The notes under the pieces are model-generated. The model searched no databases. It saw nothing but the letters and a program-made list of their open reading frames with translations, and was not told the DNA's origin. 64,000 nucleotides of DNA from Loripinus fragilis. Taxonomy: Eukaryota; Mollusca; Bivalvia; Lucinida; Lucinidae. Location: positions 9,815,254 to 9,879,253 of the forward strand of contig OZ026526.1 of NCBI GenBank assembly GCA_964019695.1, in the 5' to 3' direction. The translations under genes and the position numbers were made by a program. Each line of letters starts with the position of its first letter. The stretch's first letter is position 1. This document shows, one piece after another, positions 1 through 13,000 of the stretch.

Positions 1-986
1 TAGAGTCCGCGGATAAAATAAAAAAAAAATTGAAATAATTTGTTTTCTACTTTCCGGAGAGTTTGTAAACCAGCTAATAAAAAATTCTAGCCTAACCAGC
101 AAAAACTAGCAACCCATAAGAATGTATAGCAGCTACAGCCACATGTCGTGAGGACTTAACTCTTTGTATCCTAATGGATTCTTCCTTCTGGATTGATAAA
201 ATAAACTTTGGATATTCCATTTTACATATACAGGGGTTTGAGGTTATAATTTTCAAAAATGTTTTGTATTCTTTTGTCTTAAAAAGTAAGTGAGTATGAT
301 CAGGAAATACCACAATCACACACTGCTGACCAACCCAAGGTACAATGATATAGAGCAACAGATCGGTCTGTGGATCTTTTTAACTTTTACAAACAGTGTA
401 GATCCTGATGAAATACAGCATTCACTGTTTGCAAACATACTAATTTAGGGTGTATCCAAATACTAAGAGTTAACTTGATTCAACTACTGTAAATTCTGAT
501 ATTTTCTTGAGGTTTTTTTTTGCGAAAAGCATTAAAAGATATGTTCACCAGGTTGAAAATTCACGACTATGGCACAATTTACCTGCATCAGTAGAAACAG
601 TGTGATTTCGCCATTTTGCTAGGGTTTTATTTTCACGAATTTTCTCATCAGCAAAGTTTTGCGAAAATAAAGCACTCCAAAAATTTCCAAAATTTATAGT
701 AGACAATTCCTCATCCAAGATTCTACTACTGTTAAAACATAAATAGTAAGCTGTGGATGTTTTTAACTTTTTCTATGTACCTTCATAGATAAACAATCAA
801 CTCAAATTGACCAGTTTTGATTAAAGTAAAATCAACTGCTCATAACCAACATACTTTCATAGGTAATGAAAACTACTAGTTGAGCTATGGTAAGCGAAGC
901 TAAAGACAGGTAGCATGTACCAACCCATAGATGGCAGTTTGAGTCAGTGTTAGCATTGGGTTACTTACTCTCATATTAAAACTTAC
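1..986. other. Intron sequence at the window edge
   Basis: No exon-like frame. Positions 268-345 (minus) hold a retroelement tail (TGTGTGATTGTGG then TATTTCCTGATCATACTC), and 485-680 a degraded TACTGTAAATT-type MITE. The rest is AT-rich with nothing recognised. Confidence 0.5.
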
Positions 987-1088
987 CAATCTTGACATAT
1001 TTAGCAGTAAGATATATACTGCCACCACTGCCTCCACCACCTGGCCCAGACATATCCCAGCATTCCATGGCACTGTTACTGTGACAAC
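987..1088 (-). CDS. Exon 25: Gly-rich repeat, last exon in window
   Basis: 102 nt if the acceptor TTAACAG is used (phase 1 in, phase 1 out); donor GTAAGT. It encodes [20 protein letters not shown] and [14 protein letters not shown]. An alternative acceptor (TTTTAAG, exon start 1123) gives a Cys-richer beginning ([13 protein letters not shown]) but needs a phase-2 partner. The following exons must lie left of the window. Confidence 0.65.
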
Positions 1089-4000
1089 CTGTTAAATTGC
1101 AGGCTGATGGACATGAAGAGCAGCTTAAAATAGAAATAGTGAGACAGTATCAGGTAGTGTATAACTTTATACCATTTGTGCATATAAGTTGACAACAATG
1201 ACCAAATTCTAAATGTGTTCTAAATGTGTTCACCCAGACCACGTCTAGTGGTAAACCTAGGAACTACCATGAAATTGTAGTAATGTAATTTTGCTACCAA
1301 GCCACATCCCTAACACGTCGTTGTAATTTCAAGGCCGAATATTGGATAAACAAAGGTAAGTGTCATTTTCAGTTTTGTTTTATTTTTACTATTTAGAACA
1401 AATTATGGTAAAATTGGTCAATATGGTTCAGTGTAAATATGTCTCCGAGTCCCTTCTAGCCCAAGGTTTTGTATGAGAAGTTATTTTCTTTCTTTAGATA
1501 TTTGTTTCCCCACTGAGCATCAGACCAACTTTCTCAAAAGTACAGTGCCATTTCGAAGGATTATAGCCCATATCTGTCTAATTAAATGGAATTTGATATC
1601 ATTTGACGATAAAATGATAAAAAGACCATCAATAAACGTTCTTACACAGAAAAAAAATCTGAGCATTTACTCGTACACGTTTCATGCCCCGCTCCTCCTG
1701 TGTGGTAGTTTCTATATGGTATTTAACACCATTAACAGTTATAGATATGACTGATGTCAGTGTAATGACCTCACCTCGAAATCCTGTCTTACCACCTGTT
1801 AAATTAATATTACCTATTTCCATCTATTGGTTGAAGATCACCTTGCCCAGCACCTCCATCAAGGTATATACCACCATTTACAGTTATAGATATAGCAGCT
1901 GTAAGCTTAATGGCACCACCGCCATTACCTCCCTTACCACCTGGTAAATTACAATGCAAATGATATGGGCCACGTCGTAAGAAAAACTGTCTTTTGGGGG
2001 TTTCTGACAAATTGAGTTTCAAACAAGTCTCCTCAGCTACAGAGACTAGCTAGAAAATTGAAATTTCGCTTGAAGCAAGTTTAGATATGATTCTTTTTAG
2101 TAAGCGAATAATGAAGGCGCTGATCAGTCTGCGCGGATGCGCAGGCTGGTCTGCGCCTTTGTTGTTTGCAAACCCCGAAGACAGGTTTTGTAGTGTCAAG
2201 GCCCAATTATTATCATCGGTCAAAAAAACAACATTTTTGAATACAAAATTGTAAATACCTTCTTATTCATTAGTTTTTGAAATTATTTTGAATACTTTAA
2301 AGAAACATCGTGTTGAGTACCCATAACATTTGTTTAGGTTGATAAATAAGGAGAGTATATTTTAATTAAGCTCTATTTTAGAAGTCTGATGGTAACATTT
2401 ATTAAGGCACACTATTCAAGCAGAAAACATATATAAAGATAACTTTGTGTATGTCATCTGCTACATATTTTTGCGCACGGCCAGTTTAAAATCTTATTGG
2501 GCTTTATATATCACAGTCTACAGAGAAGGTAACAAAAAAGGCAAAGATTAGGAATCGATACAATCAAGCACCACACCTGACCCAGGATACAAATGGCACA
2601 CAAAATATTTTGAATCGTGAGCTAATGCTAAACTAGGTGGGTAAGAAAATGCATGTAATTGTTTTTTATTAAATAACTTTTAGTTGTTCATTGTTTGCAA
2701 TTTACTGGTCAAAAGCTTTGAATTTTAAAGTTGTGTTCATCTTGGTCCATACTTTTTATCTTTACAAAAGCTGCAGATATTGATCAGATGGAGCTTTAAA
2801 ATGCCACCACAACTGTTCAACCTAATGTGTCTTAGTATCTATTTATGGCTCAGTATTCTAGTTAGATTTACAACTTAATACTAAGAGAACTGTTACATGT
2901 GTAGACTGAAAGATACATGCTCAGTTATAATCAAAGAATGATACAACTTTTCATCATAGAATCTCTTGTTTAAACGTGTAGCGCCATAGTTTCGACTCAT
3001 ATCACTAATGACAGTAATTTAAGCAAGTGTAGTCCTAAATTTGTATCACATAAATTATAATTTTGGTACAAAGGTGGTTCATGATTATAATGTTTACGGT
3101 TTATTTTAGAGTCTTTAATGGTCAGGTTCCATTATTAATATCAACGTTTTGACAGTTTATCAGCTCTTTATTTACTAGTGCACGTACTATTTTATGAAAA
3201 GCAATGTGTGTACACTGTATAACATTATCCTATGTTTGAATCACAAAAAACATATTGTATTATTATAACATTTGAGACATAACCATGGGTTGGTCTGCAG
3301 TATGTGATTTTGGTATTTCCTCATCATACTCACATTTTGAACTAAGATTCATGCCCTTTTTCTTTATTCAATTAAAATGAGGAGAAGAAACACCAATGAT
3401 GAATAGTTTGAACATATTGGTTGATTGAGAAAATACATTTTCATTCTGGACTAATTTAAAATATCAACCTGACTAAAAGTGTATGCAGGACGACATTATA
3501 AGGAAACAGCTATATCGTTTTAACCACAGTATTTATAGATCATGTAAATAATAATACAGGCACCAGAACATAGCAAGCTTGTTTTGTTTGTTAGTTTGAT
3601 TTGATTCTTTACATTTCAGTCAACAATTGTTCAGTTATGTCAGGACAGGTCTTCCTGGGTTGAACCAGTACTAAGCAAGGGTTAATGTGTCTTGTTCAAT
3701 AACACAACGCACTGATGCCTGTGAGGCTCCAGCGTGCAACCCCTTGGTCTCTAGTCAAGCACTCTACCACTGAGCCACTGAACTCTCACTAGCAGGCCTG
3801 TAAATACACTGAAAGTAACCCTATTTAGCCTACCATCCATTTTAGGGAAATCAGCAAACAGTGCAGAACCAGATAAGATCAGATGCTACAGAGTGTACTT
3901 TTAAAATTTAATAAAATTGTAAGTAACTACTAAAAACCCTTGTATTTAATATGGATTCGTATAATTGTTGCAGATTGGAAAAGCCATTCAGCATAAATTG

Positions 4001-7000
4001 GTTAGTACAGTCAAATGTTACCTTTAGGACTTGTTGTAAGATCCAGTGCATTCCCACCACTTCCTCCGCCAGATCCAAGATAAAGAGTTGAAAGGTCATC
4101 GTCTCCATACACCAATCCACCTAGCCCCATACCAGAACTCTGTGATGAAATAGGTGCTCCCCGAAGCTTGTAGCCATAATTTCTGCAAAATACATAGTAT
4201 CAGTAAAAAAAATTACAAGAACCTGAATATATGAGCCGTGACATGTGATTTCCAACAATGTGGTATTTTGACAAGTGTAGAGTCAGACAAGCCTGTGCAG
4301 CCTCCTTTAAAGCTTAGAAACTCCAAATAGTGTTCAGTCAGTAATAACACTCATAGAATATTCAAGCGACAAGCAAAGGCTCTGATCAGACTGCGCATAT
4401 GCGCAGGCTGATCTGAGGCTTTTGCTGGTCGCACATACCACATTGTTGGAAATCTCATGTCACGGCTCATATTACTTTTGACATATGTTCATACAAATGT
4501 GTTAATAAGAAGGGTAAACAACTAAAAGTTGGTGTTGGAATTTGCAAAGCTGAAATTAATGCCAGAAAGATTCAAAGCATAGTGTGCATTTCCCAAAACA
4601 ATTGTGCTCCTTCTAAGATTTAGAATACAAAGTTAAAAAATGATAGTTCTGTTTTCCATCTCAGGAAATGCGTAAAATATGAAATCTGTTAAAATTTGCA
4701 TGGTTATCATATTATGTATATTGCATATAGCTGTACAACTTAGAATAGGGGAGCACAGTGGCTCAGTGGAAGAGTGTTTGACTCGAGACCGAGGGTGCCG
4801 CTGGTTCGAACCTCACCGGTATTACTGTGTTGTGGTCTCTGAGTAAGACACATTTTTCTCGCCCACTTATCGCTCAAGACAAGCTGTTCCATAGGCAAAA
4901 CGTCGTGCGGAATTTCCTTATCCCATCCACGTGACCTGCTTATCCCAGCCACATGACCTGCTTATCCCATCCACGTGACTCCAAATTATAACAATTTAGA
5001 CTGTTTTCAGAGCAATTTACGCCTAATTATTATGTAGAAATATCAAAACGGCAATATTTAGTGCGTCCGCCATCTTCGTGTTGTTGAATGACGTCAAAAA
5101 CATTTCTGACGTCACTTAAATGCAACAACAATGTGACGCACGTTATTGACACAGTTTGGCGCCCCGACGTCTTTCTCAATAAATACTGATACCAACGTTA
5201 GTTTCAAACCCCAATAAAAACAAAACCGACGCTTGAAATGCTATTTCGCTTCCTTTTTTAGGTGAAAACTATGTTTACACCCATTTCTGCATCTGGAAAA
5301 TTCGTTGGTGAACTTATTTTTTAGATTGGAATAAACGCAAAAAATCTAAAAAATTATGCGGAACTGACAGAATTCATATAAAACCTTAAAAAGTCACAAA
5401 GCGGGCGAGAAAAAGTATCCATCATGATGTATTGTTGTGGGACATGGATATCCCACCCTCGGACCTGAATAATTTTGTCAGAAACTCGGCAGAGCCTCGT
5501 TTCTGACGAATTATTCTGGTCCTCGGGTGGGATTTCCTTGTCCCACAACAATACATATGAAGGATACTCTTAATCCCAGCTTAGTACTGGTTCAACCCAG
5601 GAAGACCCGTTCCTGTTTAACTAAAAGATTGTAGATGGGACGTAAAGAATCAAATCAAACAAAAACAACAAAAAACTAGACCATTCCATAAGATATTGGG
5701 ACTTATTTTATAAGTTAAAAATCATTTGTTGAAAGTACATGCTTAGCTTTTCAGTGATGATAAAAGAAAAATGTGCTTTAGGCTTTGTCTACATTTTTAC
5801 TTTTTGTACTCAAATAGCAAAGTCTTTGATGAGATGAGAATGCGCTTTTGCAAGTCTCACCTGAGCCTTTGCTGCTTGTGTATAGGATAATTACCAAACT
5901 CTTATGATCCAGGCACGATTATGATTAACATTCTATGGAAAGTACAATGCACTCTATCTAGAGTTGTTTGTATATTTTATTCATTTATCTGGTAATAAAA
6001 AAACACATAAAAAGCAACTCCGATAGTTACTGATAATTCAAGAGATAATTTTGCAATATGATTAATCTCAGAAAGTAAACATACCCTACACTACCGTATC
6101 CACCTCCACCGCCACCTCTTCCACGACCATCTGGTGATTTTGCTGCCCCCTGTCCACCGCCCCCTCCACCTCTATTTGCACTCATTGCTATGGCAATTTG
6201 GGCAGAACCTTAAACAGAATGTTACATTATATAGCATGCCCGGATCCAGAAAGTTTTTTCAGAGGGGGTCCAACTTTGCCAAATTTTATTTTTTAGTTGA
6301 TGAGGCGATCCAAATACCACCAAAAGCGGGCCATCATCGGCCTGCCAGCGAAATGCCATTTAAATGGCGTTTCGCTGGCGTGCAAACGATGGTCCAACAT
6401 TGAATGCTGGCTTGGTAGCTTTGTGATTTTCAGGAGATCCGGACCAGTATTGCTAGGAAACCTATCACAGACTGCACAAAGAGATTCAACCAAAAACCCG
6501 TTGTTGCATACAGTTTGTGAGAAGCCATAGTATGAATAACAAAAACTAAAGCAAAAGGAAGCATGGTAAAAATATAAATGCCCCGCTATCTATGACCATC
6601 TACAGTGTATATCATGTTACAATTACTATAAAATTTCAAGAAAAAATGTCATACTAATACTAAACTAGGGGGTGAGTGTCTTTAGAACCGACTGTCTGTG
6701 AGTTATGAGCCATTTTCCTTGTCTCATTATATTAAGTTAATTTGATTTACTTTACCTTAACCCATTTATGCTGAATGTATTTTCCAATCCTTATCAATTG
6801 GACGAGTCCATTTCCAATTTTAGTGGTGTTTGGTGGTATATTTCATTTTTATTTAAATTTTGCAAGGCACTTCTGTACGCAAACAGTCAAGAACCTAATC
6901 AGACCCCACGTTTTTTCACATTTTGCGGCATCTGATCTGGTTTTGCGCTGTTTGCCGATGTCCCACAAATAGGGCGCTAGGCTTATATGGGTTAATTGTG

Positions 7001-10000
7001 TACTTGCTGTTGTGTGGCTCTCAGTATTCAAGGTATTCTTCAGGAATTGGGGTGTGTTGGTCTGAAGTCTGTGATTGAAGCAATACCTTGTCCATACCAT
7101 CTGTGCTTTTACAACATGACAGTACCGGTAGAATAATGCAACTAGTTTCTTTGTTTGTTTTGTTTGATTTGATTCTTTACCTCCCATCAACAATCTTTCA
7201 GTTAAACAGGGACGGGTCTTCCTGGGTTGAACCAGTACTAAACTACGATAAATGTGTCTTGCTCAAGGACCACAATGCAGTGACGCCGGTGAGGCTCGAA
7301 CCCGCGGCCCTTCGGTCTCGAGTCAAGCACTCTACCACTGACCCACTGCGCTCCCATAATGCAACTAGTCTTTCATTATGATGGAAAATGTATTCAATAG
7401 TATGCACGGAAACACAAACAAAAAGCTACCAAAATATTGCCATACCAAGATATGATTCTCCCTGTTTACCCCCTGCGCCTGCTGTACGACTACTCCCTGA
7501 ACCTCGATAACCAGCACCAATACCATCTATTATTCCGTCTACCTGTATATCCTGCAAACATAGATAAACTAACGTATTGCTTATATGTATTTCCTTATTT
7601 TCTTAACAACAACAAAATCTTGGACAAGATTCTTAGTTTTCTTTATATCTTGCTGAGAAAATGAGAGCTGCTAATTTTACTTCATTAGAGTTTTGTTGTT
7701 GTGTGGTTGTTAGTTTTCTGTATTTTCTTCCTAGCATTGCCCAGGGTTGTCCATGTCACTTGTTTTTTATACATGCATGCAAAAGCTATGTTGTGGGGCT
7801 AAAGGTCTGATGTTTTGTATAAGTTGCAGTCTACTTTCCAACTCTGTGTGTAAGCAGAAAAACTCTAGTGAGATTGTGCATTTGTATTATGCTCATCTGA
7901 TCCTTGGCTTGTGGCTGAAAGCAGAAGCTCTAAAATCGCACGACTGGATCAAATGAAAAAAGTCAATAAGCAATGCTTATTAGATACCCCCCGCACAGTA
8001 AGAGTCAGTGAAAAAACTTGGCAAGTTATAGTTCGAACAAGAAGACCTTAGTTTTGATAAGAAGATTTCAGTAGAATCTTTGCAAACAAAAATTATAAAC
8101 TTCTTCATGCATATGTTCAATGTGTCTACATTGTATCTGCAAAGTATCAAATTGCTCCATCAAAAGCTGTAGTAGGAGTTGATAGGCCCATAAAGGCACT
8201 ATCCATGCATATACAAAAGCCATATAAGGGAATAATTGTCTAAGTTCAACAAAACTTATAAACTCCTTCATGCATATGTTCATTGTGTCTACATTATATT
8301 GACAAAGTATCAAATTGTTCCATCAAAAGCTGTGGTAGGAGTAGATCGGCCCATGAAGGCACTATCAATGCATATACAAAAGCCTAATATGGGAAAAATT
8401 GTCTAAGTTCTCACAGCTGTCATTTCATCAAAAATTATTTTTTGTGAACCAAACTCCTTCATGCATATGTTCAATGTGTTTAAATTGTATAAGCAAAGTC
8501 TCAAATTGTTCCATCAAAAGCTGTGGTAGGAGTTGATCGGCCCATGAAGGCACCATCTATGCATATACAAAAGCCCTATTAGGGAAAAATTGTCTAAGTT
8601 CTCACAGCTGTCATTTTGTCAAAAAATATTTTTTCTAAACAAACTCCTTCATGCATATGTTAAATGTGTCTACATTGTATAGGCAAAGTATCAAATTGCT
8701 CCATAAAAAGCTGTGGTAGGAGTTGATCGGCCCATAAAGGCACCGTCTGTGCATATACAAACACCTTATAAGGGAAAAATTGTCTAAGTTCTCACAGCTG
8801 TCATTTTGTCAAAAATTATTTTTTCCAAACTAAATTCCTTCATGCATATGTTCAATGTGTCTACATTGTACAGGAAAAGTATCAAATTGTTCCATCAAAA
8901 GCTGTGGTAGGAGTTGATTGGCCCGTGTATGGCCTATAATAGCATAAGCATAAAGCACTATATTAAAAGCCATTTAGAACTACAAAGGGAAATAACTCTA
9001 ATAGAATTGGCCCCTAGCCCTTACTTGTTTGTCTAAAGTATTTGTCTTGCATATATGAACATGTTTGCAAGGTTTGATGAAAATCAGTGTATGGCCTATA
9101 ATAGCATAAGCATAAAGCACTATATTAAAAGCCATTTAGAACTACAAAGGGAAATAACTCTAATAGAATTGGCCCCTAGCCCTTACTTTTTTTGTCTTAA
9201 GTATTTGTCTTGCATATATGAACATGTTTGCAAGGTTTGATGAAATTCCAGCAATGACTCTTCAAAAGCTGTGGTAGGAGTTGATCGGCCCATGAAGGCA
9301 CCATCTATGCATATACAAAAGCCCTATTAGGGAAAAATTGTCTAAGTTCTCACAGCTGTCATTTTGTCAAAAAATATTTTTTCTCAACCAAACTCCTTCA
9401 TGCATATGTTAAATGTGTCTACATTGTATAGGCAAAGTATCAAATTGCTCCATAAAAAGCTGTGGTAGGAGTTGATCGGCCCATAAAGGATCCGTCTGTG
9501 CATATACAAACACCTTATAAGGGAAAAATTGTCTAAATTCTCACAGCTGTCATTTTGTCAAAAATTATTTTTTCCAAACTAAATTCCTTCATGCATATGT
9601 TCAATGTGTCTACATTGTACAGGAAAAGTATCAAATTGTTCCATCAAAAGCTGTGGTAGGAGTTGATTGGCCCGTGTATGGCCTATAATAGCATAAGCAT
9701 AAAGCACTATATTAAAAGCCATTTAGAACTACAAAGGGAAATAACTCTAATAGAATTGGCCCCTAGCCCTTACTTGTTTGTCTAACGTATTTGTCTTGCA
9801 TATATGAACATGTTTGCAAGGTTTGATGAAAATCAGTGTATGGCCTATAATAGCATAAGCATAAAGCACTATATTAAAAGCCATTTAGAACTACAAAGGG
9901 AAATAACTCTAATAGAATTGGCCCCTAGCCCTTACTTTTTTTTCTTAAGTATTTGTCTTGCATATATGAACATGTTTGCAAGGTTTGATGAAATTCCAGC

Positions 10001-13000
10001 AATGACTCTTCGAGTTATTAAGGAAACAAAGCGTTACGGACGGACGGACGGAAGGACGGACGCACGGACGGACGGACGGACGCACGGACGGACAACGTGA
10101 AAACAGTATACCCCCTACAAACAAAGTTTGCGGGGGGTATAATAATTTTAGGAAGGAAAATATAAGAGACAGAAATGAAAATTATCAATGATAATGCTGA
10201 TTATACTCATAATAGAGACTTTTTCTTTACCTTATATACAATTACATTAGTTGGCCAAAAAAAAAAGAAATTTGAACAGTGACATTTTAACTGTGTGTGA
10301 CATAATCCTCTTCATTTTGATAGATTATCCCATACATATTATTTTTTATAAGAGCCTGCTGAATGCTTTATGGGTTGTTAACACCATAGGAACTTCTGAT
10401 TTTAGTCAACATTAAGGTGCCATTGCATCTTTTAATAGAGGATCTTACACCAGTGGTCATTTCATATGAAATTTATTAAACAAGCCTTCGTGATTTTTTA
10501 TAAATTTAATGTGAAATGATCACGAGTGTAAGATTCTGTTTATCATATAAGCTTTTAAATGTGATTTTATCGCCTTCAAAGTTTGTTTATTTCAATGAAA
10601 ATTTGCATTATTGTAGGGGGCGTCGCCATGACGTTACTTGTTTCTGCCGAAAGTGTTATGAAACTTGTGGTCACATTATTATTTATGACATGACGTTATC
10701 CACTGAATAACAGTAACGTCATATGATGAAATGGATTAGTCTGAAGTTTGTGATTGTGGCATTTTCTGGTAATACTCACTTGTTTTAAAACAAAAAGGAT
10801 CTTACATGAGAGTACATGTTGTATTGAATTTATTAAATGAGTTGAGGAAAAGTGATAAAATGTGAGGCTTGCTGAGCATTTATCGCGTTTTTGCAAAGAG
10901 TTTAATAAATTCAATAATACTAAGCAAGAACACGATTGTTATATTATATTTATCATATCACGTTGATCCCATTTACTGTATGGCGTAAAAAAGTCATTAT
11001 GTACGCAGCATTGTTATGGACGTCATTTAATAGATTTAATGTTACACCACTAGTGGTTTATCAATTTTAATGCATGGCCTTATTTCACACCCAGACGGGA
11101 CGTTATATGATAAAAGTGAATAAAAAGTTTGTATCTTGACAGCGGAGGCCAGCTCATCTGGATTGACACTGTTTTCAAACATTTTGTGTAATGTGTGTCT
11201 ACAGATAATGATACGTTTTCTGCAGATAATGTATTGGTCGCAACAGTTGTCATGCTGTGCAGAGTTTGATAGAACTGCTCATAAATTGATATTGTGTAAG
11301 TATATTTTTCATTTTCAGCTTAACAGTAGGATTGGGTTCTGACAGAAAGCTGAATATAGCTTAACACGGTGCTTGGTGCCATGAGAGTTGTTACAATTTC
11401 AATTAAATCTCATGAACAGACTCAATAAACCTGAGTCTGCTGTAATCTATACTAACCTTGTAGATTTTCTATAATTCTGAAGGATCCTGGGTGTTGTTTT
11501 TTATGTGTGTTTGTGTTTTTTGTGTGTGTTTTTTTTTATTATTTGTTTAGAATAATTAGATTTGACATGTATAGAATGTTTATTAAAACAATTATAAGTC
11601 TAGACACTTTTTCTTACAAATACGAGAGATAAGAGATAAACTCTTCATACCTTTGCTGTAATATCCAGTTTTCCTCCTCCTGTTGTTCCAATATATGGGT
11701 CTATATAGACAGTCACACCGTTTGGTACAAACAATCTGCTTATGTTGCAATGTACACCTATAATATACTAAATACTGCAATTACCCATAATAACTACACA
11801 TTTTACTATACCTTACTCTTTTAATTCTGATTGATTATTCCATACATATTCTTACAGTAAAAAGGAATTGTCAATTTTTATTTTAAGCAGTTGCTGGCCC
11901 AAATAATTATAAAAATGATACATTTTCTGTCCCTGAAGATTGTTTCATCTTAGCAAACAATGCAGACCTTGATAGAATACCACACTAAGCGACATTTCAC
12001 TAAGTCTTCATTAATTTTCAAAGCACCTGTTTACTGGTAGCTAGAAAGAAACATGTTAATCTGCCATTTGTGATTGCAGCATATCCAGGCCGAATTTACT
12101 TATTATGTGTGTAATGTAGCTACAAAATTGGACATTCTGCTCAGTCTGTTGCAATAACCAGGATTTATATTCTAGGTCAAGTTATGGAAACTTTTAAGTG
12201 CACAACTGTAATTTATCTTGCTTGTTAGTTCAAACATGCGTTTTGTGAACACACAACCTATGTTTTGGTCAAGAACTAATAAACGTAATGCTTCCTTACA
12301 AGCCTGATTTTTGAAAACTAGATCTATTGGAAAAAAATAAAGAGAGAACACTATCAAATTTATTATATAGATGTGGAAAATTATCAACGAGCCTACCTAG
12401 CATCTATATTCATAATCATGATTTAACCAGCTAAATCCATGTTTTGCAATTAAACAACTGGCCATTTTGATGTGTCTGTTTTCATACATATACGCCACTG
12501 TATAGCATACCAAATGGAAATACTTGTGTGTTCAGGGCATAACCATATTAGTTTCCAGATCCACCAGTTTGATAAGTCTTTAAAGTGCAAAATGAAGACA
12601 GCTTACAGTTTTTACTTTATTTCCTTTTGAAAAAACTGCAAAGCCTGCCACTAGAAATGACATATAATCTTATTTAGTTTGATTTCTTTACTTACCACTT
12701 AATAATTGTCCATTTTGTAAGATCCAATCCACACCACCATGGTCAACACCAGAACAAGGTGGTAGACTTGAATCAGAAAGCTCCCAATGACCTACCAGTC
12801 CATCTTGCAGTGCTTCTGTCTAGGAAGTAGAGGATATTAGATAAGTGTCCGTGTATTACTGAATTTAGTTAAGGAGTTAGAGAAAAGATATAAAATGCAA
12901 TGCTGGTTATGTGTCTTTTTCTTATGCAGGCATGCGTTGGTTTTAATTCTGTGATTGTGGCATTCTTTAGTCATACTCACTTTGTTTTAAAGAAAATAAA

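Noticed and set aside
92..358. 88-codon minus-strand open frame
   Set aside because: Its start reads through a dispersed retroelement tail (CACAATCACACACTGC) and it shows no domain or splice logic.
6134..6530. Overlapping frames on both strands near exon 22
   Set aside because: They are mostly inside a GGATCC-ended palindromic MITE; open frames on both strands follow from the palindrome.
9055..10100. Two similar frames of 61 and 98 codons
   Set aside because: They are identical because the DNA is a tandem duplication within the pearl-like element; the end is the ACGG microsatellite read as a protein repeat.
7980..10142. Possible CRISPR-like array
   Set aside because: The units are long, contiguous and without unique spacers, in clearly eukaryotic DNA.
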